DNA of 64,000 nucleotides from Rhodovulum sulfidophilum (GCA_003241785.1 QFPW01000018.1:38752-102751); one strand, 5' to 3'. Counted from the first letter of the stretch, positions 24,331-33,600 are shown. Program-made: numbers and translations. Notes: a model not told the origin generated them from the letters alone.

Positions 24331-25529
24331 GCCGCGGCGCCGCCCCAGCGCGGAAAGGGATCGGCGAGCCCGGCCCAGGCCGGATCGAACTCCGCGCCCG
24401 GCAGCAGGCAGGCGTCGAGCGCCGCCGTGATCGCCGCGCGGTCGAGGCCGACGCCGATGAAGACCAGCTCCTGCCGGCGGTCGCCGAAAGCCGGATCCCA
24501 ATGCTCCCGGATCGCCGCGAGCGACTCGGGATCCCGCGGCCAGCGCGCCCGCGGCACCGCGCTCCACCAGCGCCCGAGCCCCGAGGTCTGGGCGACCGCC
24601 CCGGCGAGGCTGAACTCGCCCACCCAGTCGGGCCGCGTCGCGATCCAGAAATGCCCCTTGGCGCGCAGCACGCCCGGCAGCGGACCGGTCAGGAAGCCCT
24701 GAAGCCGCGCGGGGTGGAACGGGCGGCGCGCGCGGTAGACGAAGGAGGCGATGCCGTATTCCTCGGTCTCCGGCACATGGTCGTGGAAGCCGTTGAGCTC
24801 CTTCACCCAGAGCGGATGCCCGTGCGCCCGGTCGAAGTCGAAGAGGCCGGTGCCCATCACCGCGCCGAGCGGCGCCGCGCCATGGTCGACCTCGAGGATC
24901 CGCGCGTCGGCGTTCAGCCCCCGGATGATCCGCCGCGCGGTCTCGACCCGCACCGGCCCGGCGTCGGTCACCTTGTTGAGCACGATCACGTCGGCGAACT
25001 CGATCTGCTCGACCAGCAGGCCGACCAGGGTCCGGTCATCGCCCTCTCCCAGCGACTCGGCGGTCTGGCGCAAGAAATCCTGCGAGGCGTAGTGGCGCAG
25101 CAGGCTCATCGCGTCGACCACGGTCACCATCGTGTCGAGCCGCGCGACATCGGCGAGGCTGTGTCCGCTCTCGTCGCGAAAGGCGAAGGTGGCGGCCACG
25201 GGCAGAGGCTCGGCGATCCCGGTCGATTCGATCACCAGATAGTCGAACCGCCCCGCCTCGGCGAGCCGCCGGACCTCGGCCAGCAGGTCGTCGCGCAGCG
25301 TGCAGCAGATGCAGCCGTTGGTGAGCTCGACCAGCTTCTCCTCGGTATGGCTGAGATCCGCGCCGCCGCCCCGGATCAGGTCGGCGTCGATGTTCACCTC
25401 GGACATGTCGTTGACGATCACCGCGACGCGCAGCCCGGCGCGGTTCGACAGGACGTGGTTGAGCAGCGTGGTCTTCCCGGCGCCGAGAAAGCCGGAGAGG
25501 ACGGTGACGGGCAGGCGGGTATCTTTCAC
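24327..25529 (-). CDS. CobW/COG0523-family GTPase, probable zinc metallochaperone (ZigA-like)
   Basis: 400 aa. G1 motif GFLGAGKTTLLNHVL is near residue 14, the CxCC metal motif is NGCICCTL near 73, then IESTGIAEPLPVA and the G4 motif LNKVTDAG. A C-terminal CobW domain follows. The family moves metals, often zinc to enzymes under zinc starvation. The GTG start at 25529 has AGGAG 9 nt upstream. A near-perfect Zur palindrome lies 48 bp further upstream, which favours zinc over cobalt. It is coupled to the DUF6525-like gene. Confidence 0.88.
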   Translation of the reverse strand: MKDTRLPVTVLSGFLGAGKTTLLNHVLSNRAGLRVAVIVNDMSEVNIDADLIRGGGADLSHTEEKLVELTNGCICCTLRDDLLAEVRRLAEAGRFDYLVIESTGIAEPLPVAATFAFRDESGHSLADVARLDTMVTVVDAMSLLRHYASQDFLRQTAESLGEGDDRTLVGLLVEQIEFADVIVLNKVTDAGPVRVETARRIIRGLNADARILEVDHGAAPLGAVMGTGLFDFDRAHGHPLWVKELNGFHDHVPETEEYGIASFVYRARRPFHPARLQGFLTGPLPGVLRAKGHFWIATRPDWVGEFSLAGAVAQTSGLGRWWSAVPRARWPRDPESLAAIREHWDPAFGDRRQELVFIGVGLDRAAITAALDACLLPGAEFDPAWAGLADPFPRWGGAAA

Positions 25530-25576
25530 GGGACGAGGCTCCTCAGCGGGACGCGCTCCGGAGAGCGCGGGACTCA

Positions 25577-25595
25577 AATGTTATATTATAACATT
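25577..25595 (-). promoter_or_regulatory. Zur-binding box
   Basis: AATGTTATATTATAACATT has 9-bp perfect arms around a central T. It matches the known Zur operator core (TGTTATANTATAACA). Position fits repression of the downstream CobW-type gene when zinc is sufficient. Confidence 0.85.
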
Positions 25596-25686
25596 CTAGT
25601 CCCGCAAGCCGTCACGCGCGCGACCGCCGCCGCCGCGCCTGACGGCGGGCGGCGGGCGGGCCGTGGCCGCGCCAGCGGAGTTTTGT

Positions 25687-25974
25687 TCAGGGAAAGACGG
25701 CGGTGTATTCCACGCCCCGGATCGTCCCGGTCCGATCGGCGAAACAGGCCCAGGGCGCCCGGGCGCCGCCGACGACCATGCGCGCCTCGATCCCGGCGCC
25801 CCCGGCCATCAGGTCGAGCGGCGTCACCTCCGAAACGGGCACGCCGGCCGCCGCCGCGACGGCGACGCGGCAGGCGTCTGAGACGGCGCGCGACTGCGCC
25901 GGGCCGAGCGCGGGCGCCGCGCAGGCGGCGAGGGCGAACAGCGCGGCGAGCGCGGGAAGGCCGAGACGCGGCAT
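25687..25974 (-). CDS. small lipoprotein of unknown function
   Basis: 95 aa. The signal peptide ends in the lipobox LAAC near residue 18, so it should be lipid-anchored. The mature part has two Cys (in SDACRVA and APWACFADRTG) that could pair, and a C-terminal VEYTAVF strand. The repeated pattern suggests a small beta-rich envelope protein. GAGG precedes the ATG. It starts 8 bp after gyrB and is probably on the same transcript. No function is offered. Confidence 0.65.
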   Translation of the reverse strand: MPRLGLPALAALFALAACAAPALGPAQSRAVSDACRVAVAAAAGVPVSEVTPLDLMAGGAGIEARMVVGGARAPWACFADRTGTIRGVEYTAVFP

Positions 25975-25982
25975 GGCGCGCC

Positions 25983-28400
25983 TCAGAAATCCAGGTTCGC
26001 GACGCTGAGCGCGTTGGTCTGGATGAACTCGCGCCTCGGCTCGACCTCGTCGCCCATCAGCTTGGTGAAGATCTCGTCGGCCTCGTCCACCTGCTCGATC
26101 TTCACCTGCAGGAGCGTGCGCGCGTCGGGATCGAGCGTCGTCTCCCAGAGCTGCTCCGGGTTCATCTCGCCGAGACCCTTGTAGCGCTGCAGGCTCAGCC
26201 CCTTCTCGCCCTCGCGCGTCACCGCGTCGAGGAGCTCGGTCGGGGCGTGGATCGTCTGGCTCTTGTCCTTGCGGCTCAGCACCGCGGGGGCGCCGTAGAC
26301 CTCGCGGAGCGAGTCGGTCAGCGTCGCGAGCCGCCGCGCCTCGGCCGAGCGCAGCGCCGGGCCATCGAGCACCCGCGCCTCCTCGACGCCGCGCAGCACC
26401 CGCCAGAACCGCAGGCCCGCGTCCTGCGTCGGCCGGCCCTGCCAGCCGCGCTCGTATTCCGGCGCGATCATGTCGAGCCGGGCCGCGACCCGGTCGGCGG
26501 TGCCCTGCGGGTCGTCGTCGAGCACGCCCTTCACGAAGGCGCCGGCGATCGTCGCCTGCTCCAGCACGTGGCGCGAGTAGTGCGTCGGGAAGCCGTTCAG
26601 CGCGGCGCGGACCGCCCGCGCCTCCTCGACCACGCGCGCGAGATCGGCGCCCGCGAGCACCGAGCCGTCGCCGAGCCGCAGGCTCGCATTCTCGAGCCCC
26701 TGCTCGATCAGGTAGGAATCGAGCGCCGCCTGATCCTTGAGATAGACCTCCGAGCGGCCGCGCGCGACCTTGTAGAGCGGCGGCTGCGCGATATAGAGGT
26801 GCCCCGCCTCGATCAGCGGCGCCATCTGCCGGAAGAAGAACGTGAGCAAGAGCGTGCGGATATGCGCGCCGTCCACGTCCGCGTCGGTCATGATGATGAT
26901 CTTGTGGTAGCGCAGCTTGCCGAGGTCGAACTCGTCGCGCCCGATGCCGGTGCCGAGCGCGGTGATCAGCGTGCCGATCGCCTCGGAGCCGAGCATCCGG
27001 TCGAACCGCGCCCGCTCGATGTTGAGGATCTTGCCGCGGAGCGGCAGCACCGCCTGGTTGGCGCGGTGCCGGCCCTGCTTCGCCGAGCCGCCGGCCGAGT
27101 CACCCTCGACGATGAAGAGCTCGGCCTTGGCCGGGTCCTTCTCCTGGCAGTCGGCGAGCTTGCCGGGCAGGTTCGCCACGTCCATCGCCGTCTTGCGCCG
27201 GGTGAGGTCGCGCGCCTTGCGCGCCGCCTCGCGCGCCACCGCCGCCTCGATGATCTTGCCGACGACGGTCTTCGCGTCGCCCGGATTCTCCTCGAACCAT
27301 TCGGCGAGCTTCTCGTTCAGGAGCCCCTCGACCGCCGGGCGAACCTCGGAGGAGACCAGCTTGTCCTTGGTCTGGCTCGAGAATTTCGGGTCCGGCACCT
27401 TGACCGACAGCACGCAGGTCAGCCCCTCGCGCGCGTCGTCGCCCGAGAGCGTCACCTTCTCGCGCTTCGCGATGCCGCTCGATCCGGCGTAGTTGTTGAT
27501 CGTCCGCGTCAGCGCGCCCCGGAAGGCCGCGAGATGCGTGCCGCCGTCGCGCTGCGGGATGTTGTTGGTGAAGGGCAGCACGTTCTCGTGGTAGCTGTCG
27601 TTCCACCACATCGCGACCTCGATCCCGATCCCGTCGCGATCGCCCGAGACATAGATCGGATCCTTGATCAGCGGGGTCTTCGAACGGTCGAGGTAGCGCA
27701 CGAATTCCCGCACGCCGCCGTCATAGTGCAGCTCGACCTCGATCGGCTCGGCCGGGCGCTCGTCGCGCAGCCGGATGCGCACGCCGGAATTGAGGAAGGC
27801 GAGCTCGCGCAGCCGGTGCTCCAGCGTCGCGAAGGAATAGTCGAGGTTCTTGAACGTGTCGGTCGAGCCGAGGAAGCGGACCTGCGTCCCCTTCTTGTCG
27901 CCGGCGGGGCCCACGACGCGCAGATGCTCGACCGTGTCGCCGCGCTCGAACCGCGCGTAATGCTCGTGGCCCTCGCGCCAGATCCGCAGCTCCAGCCAGT
28001 CGGAGAGCGCGTTCACCACCGAGACGCCGACGCCGTGCAACCCGCCCGAGACCTTGTAGCTGTTCTGGTCGAACTTGCCGCCCGCGTGCAGCTGGGTCAT
28101 GATGACCTCGGCCGCCGAGACGCCCTCGCCCTCGTGGATGCCGACCGGGATGCCGCGGCCGTTATCGTAGACGCTGACCGAATTGTCGGCGTGGATCGTG
28201 ACCTCGACGATATCGGCGTGGCCCGCCAGCGCCTCGTCGATGCCGTTGTCGACGACCTCGTAGACCATGTGGTGCAGGCCCGAGCCGTCGTCGGTATCGC
28301 CGATGTACATCCCCGGCCGCTTGCGGACGGCCTCGAGCCCTTTGAGAACCTTGATGGAATCGGCGTCGTAGGTCTCGGGAGAACGAGCGGCTTCGGCCAT
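25983..28400 (-). CDS. gyrB: DNA gyrase subunit B
   Basis: 805 aa ATPase subunit of type IIA topoisomerase. The GHKL ATP site has VRKRPGMYIGDTDDGSGLHH and YEVVDNGIDEA near residue 40. The TOPRIM domain begins AELFIVEGDSAGGSAKQGR near residue 425, with the Mg-binding DADVDGAHIRTLLLT. The C-terminus contains QRYKGLGEMNPEQLWETT. The start MAEAARSPET at 28400 is chosen over an in-frame start 30 bp upstream. Length is normal. Confidence 0.98.
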   Translation of the reverse strand: MAEAARSPETYDADSIKVLKGLEAVRKRPGMYIGDTDDGSGLHHMVYEVVDNGIDEALAGHADIVEVTIHADNSVSVYDNGRGIPVGIHEGEGVSAAEVIMTQLHAGGKFDQNSYKVSGGLHGVGVSVVNALSDWLELRIWREGHEHYARFERGDTVEHLRVVGPAGDKKGTQVRFLGSTDTFKNLDYSFATLEHRLRELAFLNSGVRIRLRDERPAEPIEVELHYDGGVREFVRYLDRSKTPLIKDPIYVSGDRDGIGIEVAMWWNDSYHENVLPFTNNIPQRDGGTHLAAFRGALTRTINNYAGSSGIAKREKVTLSGDDAREGLTCVLSVKVPDPKFSSQTKDKLVSSEVRPAVEGLLNEKLAEWFEENPGDAKTVVGKIIEAAVAREAARKARDLTRRKTAMDVANLPGKLADCQEKDPAKAELFIVEGDSAGGSAKQGRHRANQAVLPLRGKILNIERARFDRMLGSEAIGTLITALGTGIGRDEFDLGKLRYHKIIIMTDADVDGAHIRTLLLTFFFRQMAPLIEAGHLYIAQPPLYKVARGRSEVYLKDQAALDSYLIEQGLENASLRLGDGSVLAGADLARVVEEARAVRAALNGFPTHYSRHVLEQATIAGAFVKGVLDDDPQGTADRVAARLDMIAPEYERGWQGRPTQDAGLRFWRVLRGVEEARVLDGPALRSAEARRLATLTDSLREVYGAPAVLSRKDKSQTIHAPTELLDAVTREGEKGLSLQRYKGLGEMNPEQLWETTLDPDARTLLQVKIEQVDEADEIFTKLMGDEVEPRREFIQTNALSVANLDF

Positions 28401-28524
28401 GTTGTGGGGAGTCCTTGGTAATGGTCTCATAATGTAGCGATCCGGGACCGAAATGTCACCCTTTCAGCGCCCGCGAAGCGCTGTTTTTCCGTCCTCCGTC
28501 AGCGTCTTACTGGCCGCGCGACCC

Positions 28525-28959
28525 TCAGCCGGCGGCGGCCGGCAGCGTCAGCGTGCCGTCGGGGGCAAGCGGCCAGAACGGGTTCATCGCCAGCTCCCAG
28601 ACATGTCCGTCGGGATCGGCGAAATAGCCCGAGTAGCCGCCCCAGAACACCTTCTCCGGCCGCTTCAATTCGGTGGCGCCGGCGCCGAGCGCGAGGTCGA
28701 AGGCGGCGTCGACCTCGGCCTCGGTCGCGAAGTTGCGCGCCAGCGTCGCCTTGCCGGTGCCGAGCTCGGCGCCCGGGCGGCCCATGTCCCTGGCGAGATC
28801 GGCCGCGCCGAAGAGCGCCAGCGCCTGGCCCGCGAGCTGGATGAAGACGACGCCCTCGTTGACCTCCCGGGCCTCCCAGCCGAGCGCGGCGTAGAAGGCC
28901 CGGGCGCGGTCGAGATCGGCGACGCCGAGCGTCACGAGCGTGATGGATTTCGGGAACAT
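28525..28959 (-). CDS. VOC-family (glyoxalase/dioxygenase fold) protein
   Basis: 144 aa. It starts KSITLVTLGVADLDRARAFY, the usual VOC opening, with YALFGAADLARD-type middle and YSGYFADPDGHVWELAMNPF near residue 115, which holds the second metal-ligand strand. Members are glyoxalases, resistance proteins or dioxygenases; the substrate cannot be read. GGAGGAGC precedes the ATG, directly next to the edge of a repeat pair. It interrupts the usual recF-gyrB adjacency. Confidence 0.87.
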   Translation of the reverse strand: MFPKSITLVTLGVADLDRARAFYAALGWEAREVNEGVVFIQLAGQALALFGAADLARDMGRPGAELGTGKATLARNFATEAEVDAAFDLALGAGATELKRPEKVFWGGYSGYFADPDGHVWELAMNPFWPLAPDGTLTLPAAAG

Positions 28960-28970
28960 CGGAGCTCCTC

Positions 28971-29069
28971 CGTAGGGTGGGCGATTCCGCCCACCGTGCC
29001 AAAGCGCGGCGTCGGAGGCGAGCTGGAAGGTGGGCGGAATCGCCCACCCTACGCCTCGGTCCGCCCTAC
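28971..29069. repeat. REP-like inverted pair, GGTGGGCG type, plus a GGCGGACC half-element
   Basis: Palindromes GGTGGGCG-NNNN-CGCCCACC at 28976-28995 and 29029-29048, each flanked by CGTAG or CTACG, are exact reverse copies (25 bp). A fragment of the other repeat type follows (29054-29069) and contains the recF stop codon. It fills most of the recF-VOC gap. Confidence 0.85.
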
Positions 29070-30109
29070 AGCGCGAGCCGCTCGCCCTCCAGCCCCTCGA
29101 ACAGCTCGGGCCCGGTGCCGGTGAGGAAGGCCTGCGCCCCGAGCCCCGCGATCGCGGCGTAGAGCGCGCGGCGGCGGTCGGCGTCGAGATGGGCCGCGAC
29201 CTCGTCGAGCAGGAGCAGCGGCGGCGCGCCGAAATCCTCCGCCACCGCCGCGGCGTTGGCGAGCACGACGCCGATCAAGAGCGCCTTCTGCTCGCCGGTC
29301 GAGCAGAGCCGCGCCTCGACCCCCTTCGCAGCGTAGACCGCGCCGAGATCGTCGCGGTGCGGCCCGAGCAGGGTCCGCCCGGCTGCGAGGTCCCGCCCCC
29401 GCCCCGCGCGGAGCGCCGCGCGCAGCCCCTCGGCGTCGCGGGGACCCTCGGCGACCAGGCTCAGCGCGCCGCGCGGGAAGCCGGCGGTCTCCGGCGCGCC
29501 GGCGAGCCGGGCGAGCGCGGCGCGCCGCGCGGCGTCGATCCGGGCGCCTTCCCCGGCCAGCCGCGCCTCGAGCGCGTCGTACCAGGCCGCGTCCCGCGTC
29601 CCGTCGCGCAGCAGCCGCGCCCGCTCGCGCAGCGCGCGCTCATAGGCGAGGACGGCGGCGGCGTGGTCGGGAAACAGGCTGAGCGTCACCCGGTCGAGAA
29701 AGCGCCGCCGCTCGGAGGCCGCCTCCATCCAGAGCCGGTCCATCGCCGGGGTGAGCCACAGCACCCGGGCGAGCGCGCCGAGCGCCGCCTGCGCCGCGGC
29801 CTTGCCGTCGACCTCGACCCGCCGGCCGGCGCCCTCGCTCCAGGTGACGAGCTCATGCGCGCCCGAGGGCGCCTCGAGCGCCGCCCGGACCTTCCAGCCG
29901 ATCCGCTCCGGCAGCCGCGCGAGATCCTCGGCGGCCGCGCCGCGCAGGCCGCGGCCGGGCGAGAGGAGCGAGATCGCCTCGATGAGATTGGTCTTGCCCG
30001 CGCCGTTCGGCCCGAAGATCGCGACCGGGGCGCCGGCGAAATCGAGCGTCGCGGCGGCGTGGGAGCGGAAATGCGAGAGCGCCAGCCGGCGCAGGACGAG
30101 GCGGGTCAT
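29066..30109 (-). CDS. recF: DNA replication and repair protein RecF
   Basis: 347 aa SMC-like ATPase that loads RecA at gapped DNA. It starts LVLRRLALSHFRSHAAATLDF and has Walker A IFGPNGAGKTNLIEAISLLSPGRGLR. A C-terminal signature region precedes Walker B LLLLDEVAAHLD near residue 300. Its TAG stop lies in a repeat half-element. It is part of the dnaA-dnaN-recF block, 190 bp after dnaN. Confidence 0.96.
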   Translation of the reverse strand: MTRLVLRRLALSHFRSHAAATLDFAGAPVAIFGPNGAGKTNLIEAISLLSPGRGLRGAAAEDLARLPERIGWKVRAALEAPSGAHELVTWSEGAGRRVEVDGKAAAQAALGALARVLWLTPAMDRLWMEAASERRRFLDRVTLSLFPDHAAAVLAYERALRERARLLRDGTRDAAWYDALEARLAGEGARIDAARRAALARLAGAPETAGFPRGALSLVAEGPRDAEGLRAALRAGRGRDLAAGRTLLGPHRDDLGAVYAAKGVEARLCSTGEQKALLIGVVLANAAAVAEDFGAPPLLLLDEVAAHLDADRRRALYAAIAGLGAQAFLTGTGPELFEGLEGERLAL

Positions 30110-30137
30110 GCGTGGCGCTCCGGCCCGGCGCCCCGCT

Positions 30138-30266
30138 GTCCCGCGCCTGACCCGGGACCTCCAGGCAATGCCGATACGCCGCGCACCGGGGTTCGAGGTC
30201 CCGGATCAGGTCCGGGACGACGGCGCGTCCCGCTTGGGCGTGGAGGTCCCGGGTCGAGCCCGGGAC
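30138..30266. repeat. three related GTCCCGG palindromes between dnaN and recF
   Basis: Hairpins at 30138-30158, 30198-30218 and 30246-30266 share arms GTCCCG.. and ..CGGGAC and centres GCCTGA, ATCAGG, GTCGAG. This is a different dispersed palindrome family from the GGCGGACC/GGTGGGCG type. They fill most of the 190-bp gap. Confidence 0.75.
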
Positions 30267-30299
30267 AGCGGGGCACGAGAAGCGGCGTGGCGCCCGGGC

Positions 30300-31418
30300 T
30301 CACACCCGCATCGGCATCACGACATAGACCGCCGATTCGTCGTTGCCCTCGCGCATCAGCGTCGGATCGCCGGAGGAGTTGAACAGGAAGACCGCGTTCT
30401 CGCGGTCGACCTGGCCCGCGATCTCGAGCAGGTATTTCGCGTTGAAGCCGATCTCGAGCCGCTCGTCGGCGTAGGCGACGTGCAGCTCCTCGTCGGCCGC
30501 GCCCGAATCCGGCGCGTTGACCGAGAGCACCAGCCGGTCCTCCTCGATCGCCATCTTCACCGCGCGCGAGCGTTCCGAGCTCACGGTCGCGACCCGGTCG
30601 ACCGCCTGGGCGAATTCGGCCGCGTCGACCTCGAGCCGGCGGGTGTTGTTGGTCGGGATCACGCGGGAATAATCGGGGAAGGTGCCGTCGATCACCTTCG
30701 AGGTCAGCGTCACCTCGGGCGTCGCGAACCGCACCTTGGTCTCGCTGACCGAGACCGCGATCTCGGCCTCGTCGTCGTCGAGCAGCTTGCGGAGCTCGCC
30801 GACGGTCTTGCGCGGCACGATGACGCCCGGAAGCTTGTCCGCGCCCTGGGGCAGGGTCGCGTCGATCCGCGCCAGCCGGTGCCCGTCGGTCGCGACGCAG
30901 CGCAGCACCGGCCCCTCGACCGAGGTCGCCGCGTGCATGTAGACGCCGTTGAGGTAGTAGCGCGTCTCCTCGGTCGAGATCGCGAACTTGGCCTTGTCGA
31001 ACAGCCGGCGCAGCACCGGCGCGGAGCAGGCGAAGTCGCACTCGTACTCCGCGCTCGCCATGATCGGGAAATCCTCGCGCGGCAGCGTCTGGAGCGAGAA
31101 ATGCGAGCGGCCGGCGCGGACCTCGAGCCGGCCGGCGCCGGCGTCGTCGGAGAGCTCGACCATCGCGCCGTCCGGCAGCTTGCGCACGATCTCGTGGAGC
31201 GTATGGGCGGCGACGGTGGTGGCGCCCTGGGCGATCACCATGGCGCGGGCGGTGTCGATCACCTCGATGTCGAGATCGGTGGCGCGGAAGCGCACCTGCT
31301 CGCCCTCCGCCTCGATCAGCACGTTGCCGAGGATCGGGATCGTGTTGCGGCGCTCGACGACGGATTGCGCGCGGTTCATGGCCCGGAGCAGGGCGCCGCG
31401 TTCCATGCTGAGTTTCAT
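30300..31418 (-). CDS. dnaN: DNA polymerase III beta sliding clamp
   Basis: 372 aa, the normal length. It starts MKLSMERGALLRAMNRAQSVVERR and contains NTIPILGNVLIEAEGE. The three clamp repeats follow one another. The C-terminus ends DESAVYVVMPMRV, matching the hydrophobic end typical of the family. It follows dnaA on the same strand, with a repeat pair between the two genes. Confidence 0.97.
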   Translation of the reverse strand: MKLSMERGALLRAMNRAQSVVERRNTIPILGNVLIEAEGEQVRFRATDLDIEVIDTARAMVIAQGATTVAAHTLHEIVRKLPDGAMVELSDDAGAGRLEVRAGRSHFSLQTLPREDFPIMASAEYECDFACSAPVLRRLFDKAKFAISTEETRYYLNGVYMHAATSVEGPVLRCVATDGHRLARIDATLPQGADKLPGVIVPRKTVGELRKLLDDDEAEIAVSVSETKVRFATPEVTLTSKVIDGTFPDYSRVIPTNNTRRLEVDAAEFAQAVDRVATVSSERSRAVKMAIEEDRLVLSVNAPDSGAADEELHVAYADERLEIGFNAKYLLEIAGQVDRENAVFLFNSSGDPTLMREGNDESAVYVVMPMRV

Positions 31419-31594
31419 CTTGGTGTTTCCCCGTCTCCCGCCCGCCCGTCATTTGGGCGGGGAGGCGACACTAGCGGATCGATGGGCGACTGCAAGGGCG
31501 AGCCGCGGCCATTTCGTCGCGGAATCGGGCGCGGCGGGGGCATTTCGCGGCTCCGCGCCGAGGGAAAGCGGCGGAAACCGCGACGCGCGAAGAT

Positions 31595-31649
31595 GGCGGA
31601 CCGAGGTCCGCCCTACGGGGCGGTCGCGTAGGGCGGACCTCGGTCCGCC
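31595..31649. repeat. REP-like inverted pair, GGCGGACC type, between dnaA and dnaN
   Basis: Palindromes at 31595-31612 and 31632-31649, GGCGGACC-NN-GGTCCGCC, bordered by CTACG and CGTAG. They are exact 23-bp reverse copies with a short spacer. They lie in the 240-bp dnaA-dnaN gap. Confidence 0.85.
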
Positions 31650-31658
31650 GTGGAGACC

Positions 31659-33158
31659 TTACGCCTCGAGCATCCGGCGCAGCAGCTCGACGTCCTCGGC
31701 GATCTGGTTGTCGGTCTTCCGCAGTTCCTCGATCTTGCGCACGGCGTGGATCACCGTGGTGTGGTCCCGCCCGCCGAAGCGGCGCCCGATCTCGGGCAGG
31801 CTCTTCGAGGTCAGCGTCTTCGAGAGATACATCGCGACCTGCCGCGGCCGCGCCACCTGCCGGGCCCGGCGGGCGGACAGGAGGTCGGACATGCGGAGAT
31901 TATAGTGGTCCGCGACCTTGCGGATGATCTCGTCGATCGTAACCTTGCGCTCGGAGGCGCGCAGCACGTCGGCGAGGCATTCCTGCGTCATGTCAAGCGT
32001 GATCTCGCGCCCGACCAGCCCGGCGAAGGCGAAGAGCCGGGTCAGCGCGCCTTCGAGCACGCGGACGTTGGACGAGATCCGGTGCGCGAGGAATTCCATC
32101 ACGCCGGGGCCGACCACCACGCCGGGATGCGCCAGCATCTGCGCCTCGGCCTTGGCCTGAAGGATGCCGAGCCGGAGTTCGTAGTCGGTCGGGTGCAGGT
32201 CGACCACGAGGCCCCACTGCAGCCGCGACTTGATCCGCTCCTCGAGCCCGTCGATCTCGCCCGGCGCGCGGTCGGCGGAAATCACGATCTGCTTCTGCTG
32301 GTCGATCAGCGCGTTGAACGTGTGGAAGAACTCGTCCTGCGTCGAATCCTTGCCGGCGATGAACTGCACGTCGTCGACCATCAGCATGTCGACCGAGCGG
32401 AACAGCTCCTTGAAGCCGTGCATCTCCTTGAAGCGCAGCGCCGAGACGAAGCGGTACATGAACTGCTCGGCGGAGAGGTAGAGCACCTTCGCCTCGGGCG
32501 TGGTGTGGCGCACCTCCCAGGCGATCGCATGCATCAGATGCGTCTTGCCGAGGCCGACGCCGCCATAGAGGAACAGCGGGTTGAACGCGACCTCGCCGCC
32601 GTCGGCGACCCGGCGCGCGGCGGCGTGGGCGAGCTCGTTCGGCTTGCCGACGACGAAATTGTCGAAGGTGAATCGCCCGTCGAGCGGCGCCTGCGGCAAT
32701 TCGACGTCGGAGGGCATGGCGGCCCCTTCGGATCTGGAGCGGGGATTCGCGGCGGCCTCGGGCGCCTTCGGCGCCTCGGGCTCCGCTTCGGGGACGGCCG
32801 CGCGCGGGGCGCGCCGGGACGGCCGCGCGGCGCGGGCGGGCGCCGGCGCCGGATCGGCCTCCGGCTCGGCCGCGCGCGGCGGCGCGGGATCGTTCGAGCA
32901 GGAGGCGACGGTGAACTCGAGCCGGCTCACCGCGACCCGCTCCTTGGCGAGCAGGTGGCGGATCACCTCGCCATAGTTCCGCTGCACCCAGGTGCCGATG
33001 AAGGTGTTCGGGGCGGAGATACGGACGATCCCGTGGTCGGCGCCGACGAAGGCGAGCGGGTCGATCCAGTTCTGATAGGCATCGTTGCCGATCTGGCTGC
33101 GCAGATGGCCGCGCACGCGCGACCAGGCCCCAGAACCGGCGTCCGGCATGTCATTCAT
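31659..33158 (-). CDS. dnaA: chromosomal replication initiator DnaA
   Basis: 499 aa AAA+ initiator. Domain I is N-terminal, and a Pro/Ala-rich linker (about residues 95-150) is domain II. Walker A GGVGLGKTHLMHAIAWEV is near residue 198, Walker B SVDMLMVDDVQFIAGK near 253. The domain IV signature RRFGGRDHTTVIHAVRKI is near the C-terminus. The start at 33158 (MNDMPDAGS) is the most likely; the frame runs further up without support. It reads away from rpsT. Confidence 0.96.
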   Translation of the reverse strand: MNDMPDAGSGAWSRVRGHLRSQIGNDAYQNWIDPLAFVGADHGIVRISAPNTFIGTWVQRNYGEVIRHLLAKERVAVSRLEFTVASCSNDPAPPRAAEPEADPAPAPARAARPSRRAPRAAVPEAEPEAPKAPEAAANPRSRSEGAAMPSDVELPQAPLDGRFTFDNFVVGKPNELAHAAARRVADGGEVAFNPLFLYGGVGLGKTHLMHAIAWEVRHTTPEAKVLYLSAEQFMYRFVSALRFKEMHGFKELFRSVDMLMVDDVQFIAGKDSTQDEFFHTFNALIDQQKQIVISADRAPGEIDGLEERIKSRLQWGLVVDLHPTDYELRLGILQAKAEAQMLAHPGVVVGPGVMEFLAHRISSNVRVLEGALTRLFAFAGLVGREITLDMTQECLADVLRASERKVTIDEIIRKVADHYNLRMSDLLSARRARQVARPRQVAMYLSKTLTSKSLPEIGRRFGGRDHTTVIHAVRKIEELRKTDNQIAEDVELLRRMLEA

Positions 33159-33574
33159 GATCAGGCTGCTTCGTAGAGAACCGCGGGGATCCGGAAAACG
33201 CTGGCGGGCTGTCCCGTCGGCTTGCCCTCGTTCGCTTCGAGCATCGCAAGCAACCTTGAACCCGGACACATGCCCAATCCCTCCGCGAAAGCTGTCGTTC
33301 TTACCGCCGCCATCATTCGTTAAGTAACGCCTTGAAATTCTGGACCACAGACCAACACCGCGCCCGAACAGCGCCTCTTGCGAGACGCTAAACCCCGATA
33401 CCTCGAGCGCAATTCGCTTGCATGCTTGGGCGGCGGGGCCTGAGCATATTTGGCTGGAGAGCGATCCGTCGAAAGGTCGAGGTGGGATTCGTTACGCGGT
33501 GTTTAACCATACCGAAGACCCCCCCACCGGACAACCGGACCGAAGACGGAACATCGGCGAAAAGGTCCGAAACG
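33159..33574. other. intergenic region between dnaA and rpsT, no gene seen
   Basis: It holds a short dyad CGTTA-AG-TAACG (33318-33329) and AT-rich patches, likely the dnaA promoter. A TTTAACCAT near 33500 resembles a CtrA half-site. I see no cluster of DnaA boxes (TTATCCACA), so an origin here is not supported. Confidence 0.5.
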
Positions 33575-33600
33575 AAAAACGCGCCCGAAACCGGGCGCGT
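33575..33600 (-). terminator. Rho-independent terminator of rpsT
   Basis: On the minus strand a 9-bp GC stem (ACGCGCCCG with CGGGCGCGT, 33579-33600) is followed directly by TTTTT. It lies about 30 bp after the rpsT stop. Confidence 0.85.

Noticed and set aside
24108..28421. Very long plus-strand open frame (over 1400 codons) opposite gyrB and the CobW-type gene
   Set aside because: High GC content keeps antisense frames open. The composition is Arg/Gly/Ala-rich with no fold-like pattern, and the opposite strand carries clear genes.
28977..29053. Short frames reading VGWAIPPT or WAESPTLR
   Set aside because: These peptides are translations of the repeat palindrome and recur at 41235-41357; they are not proteins.
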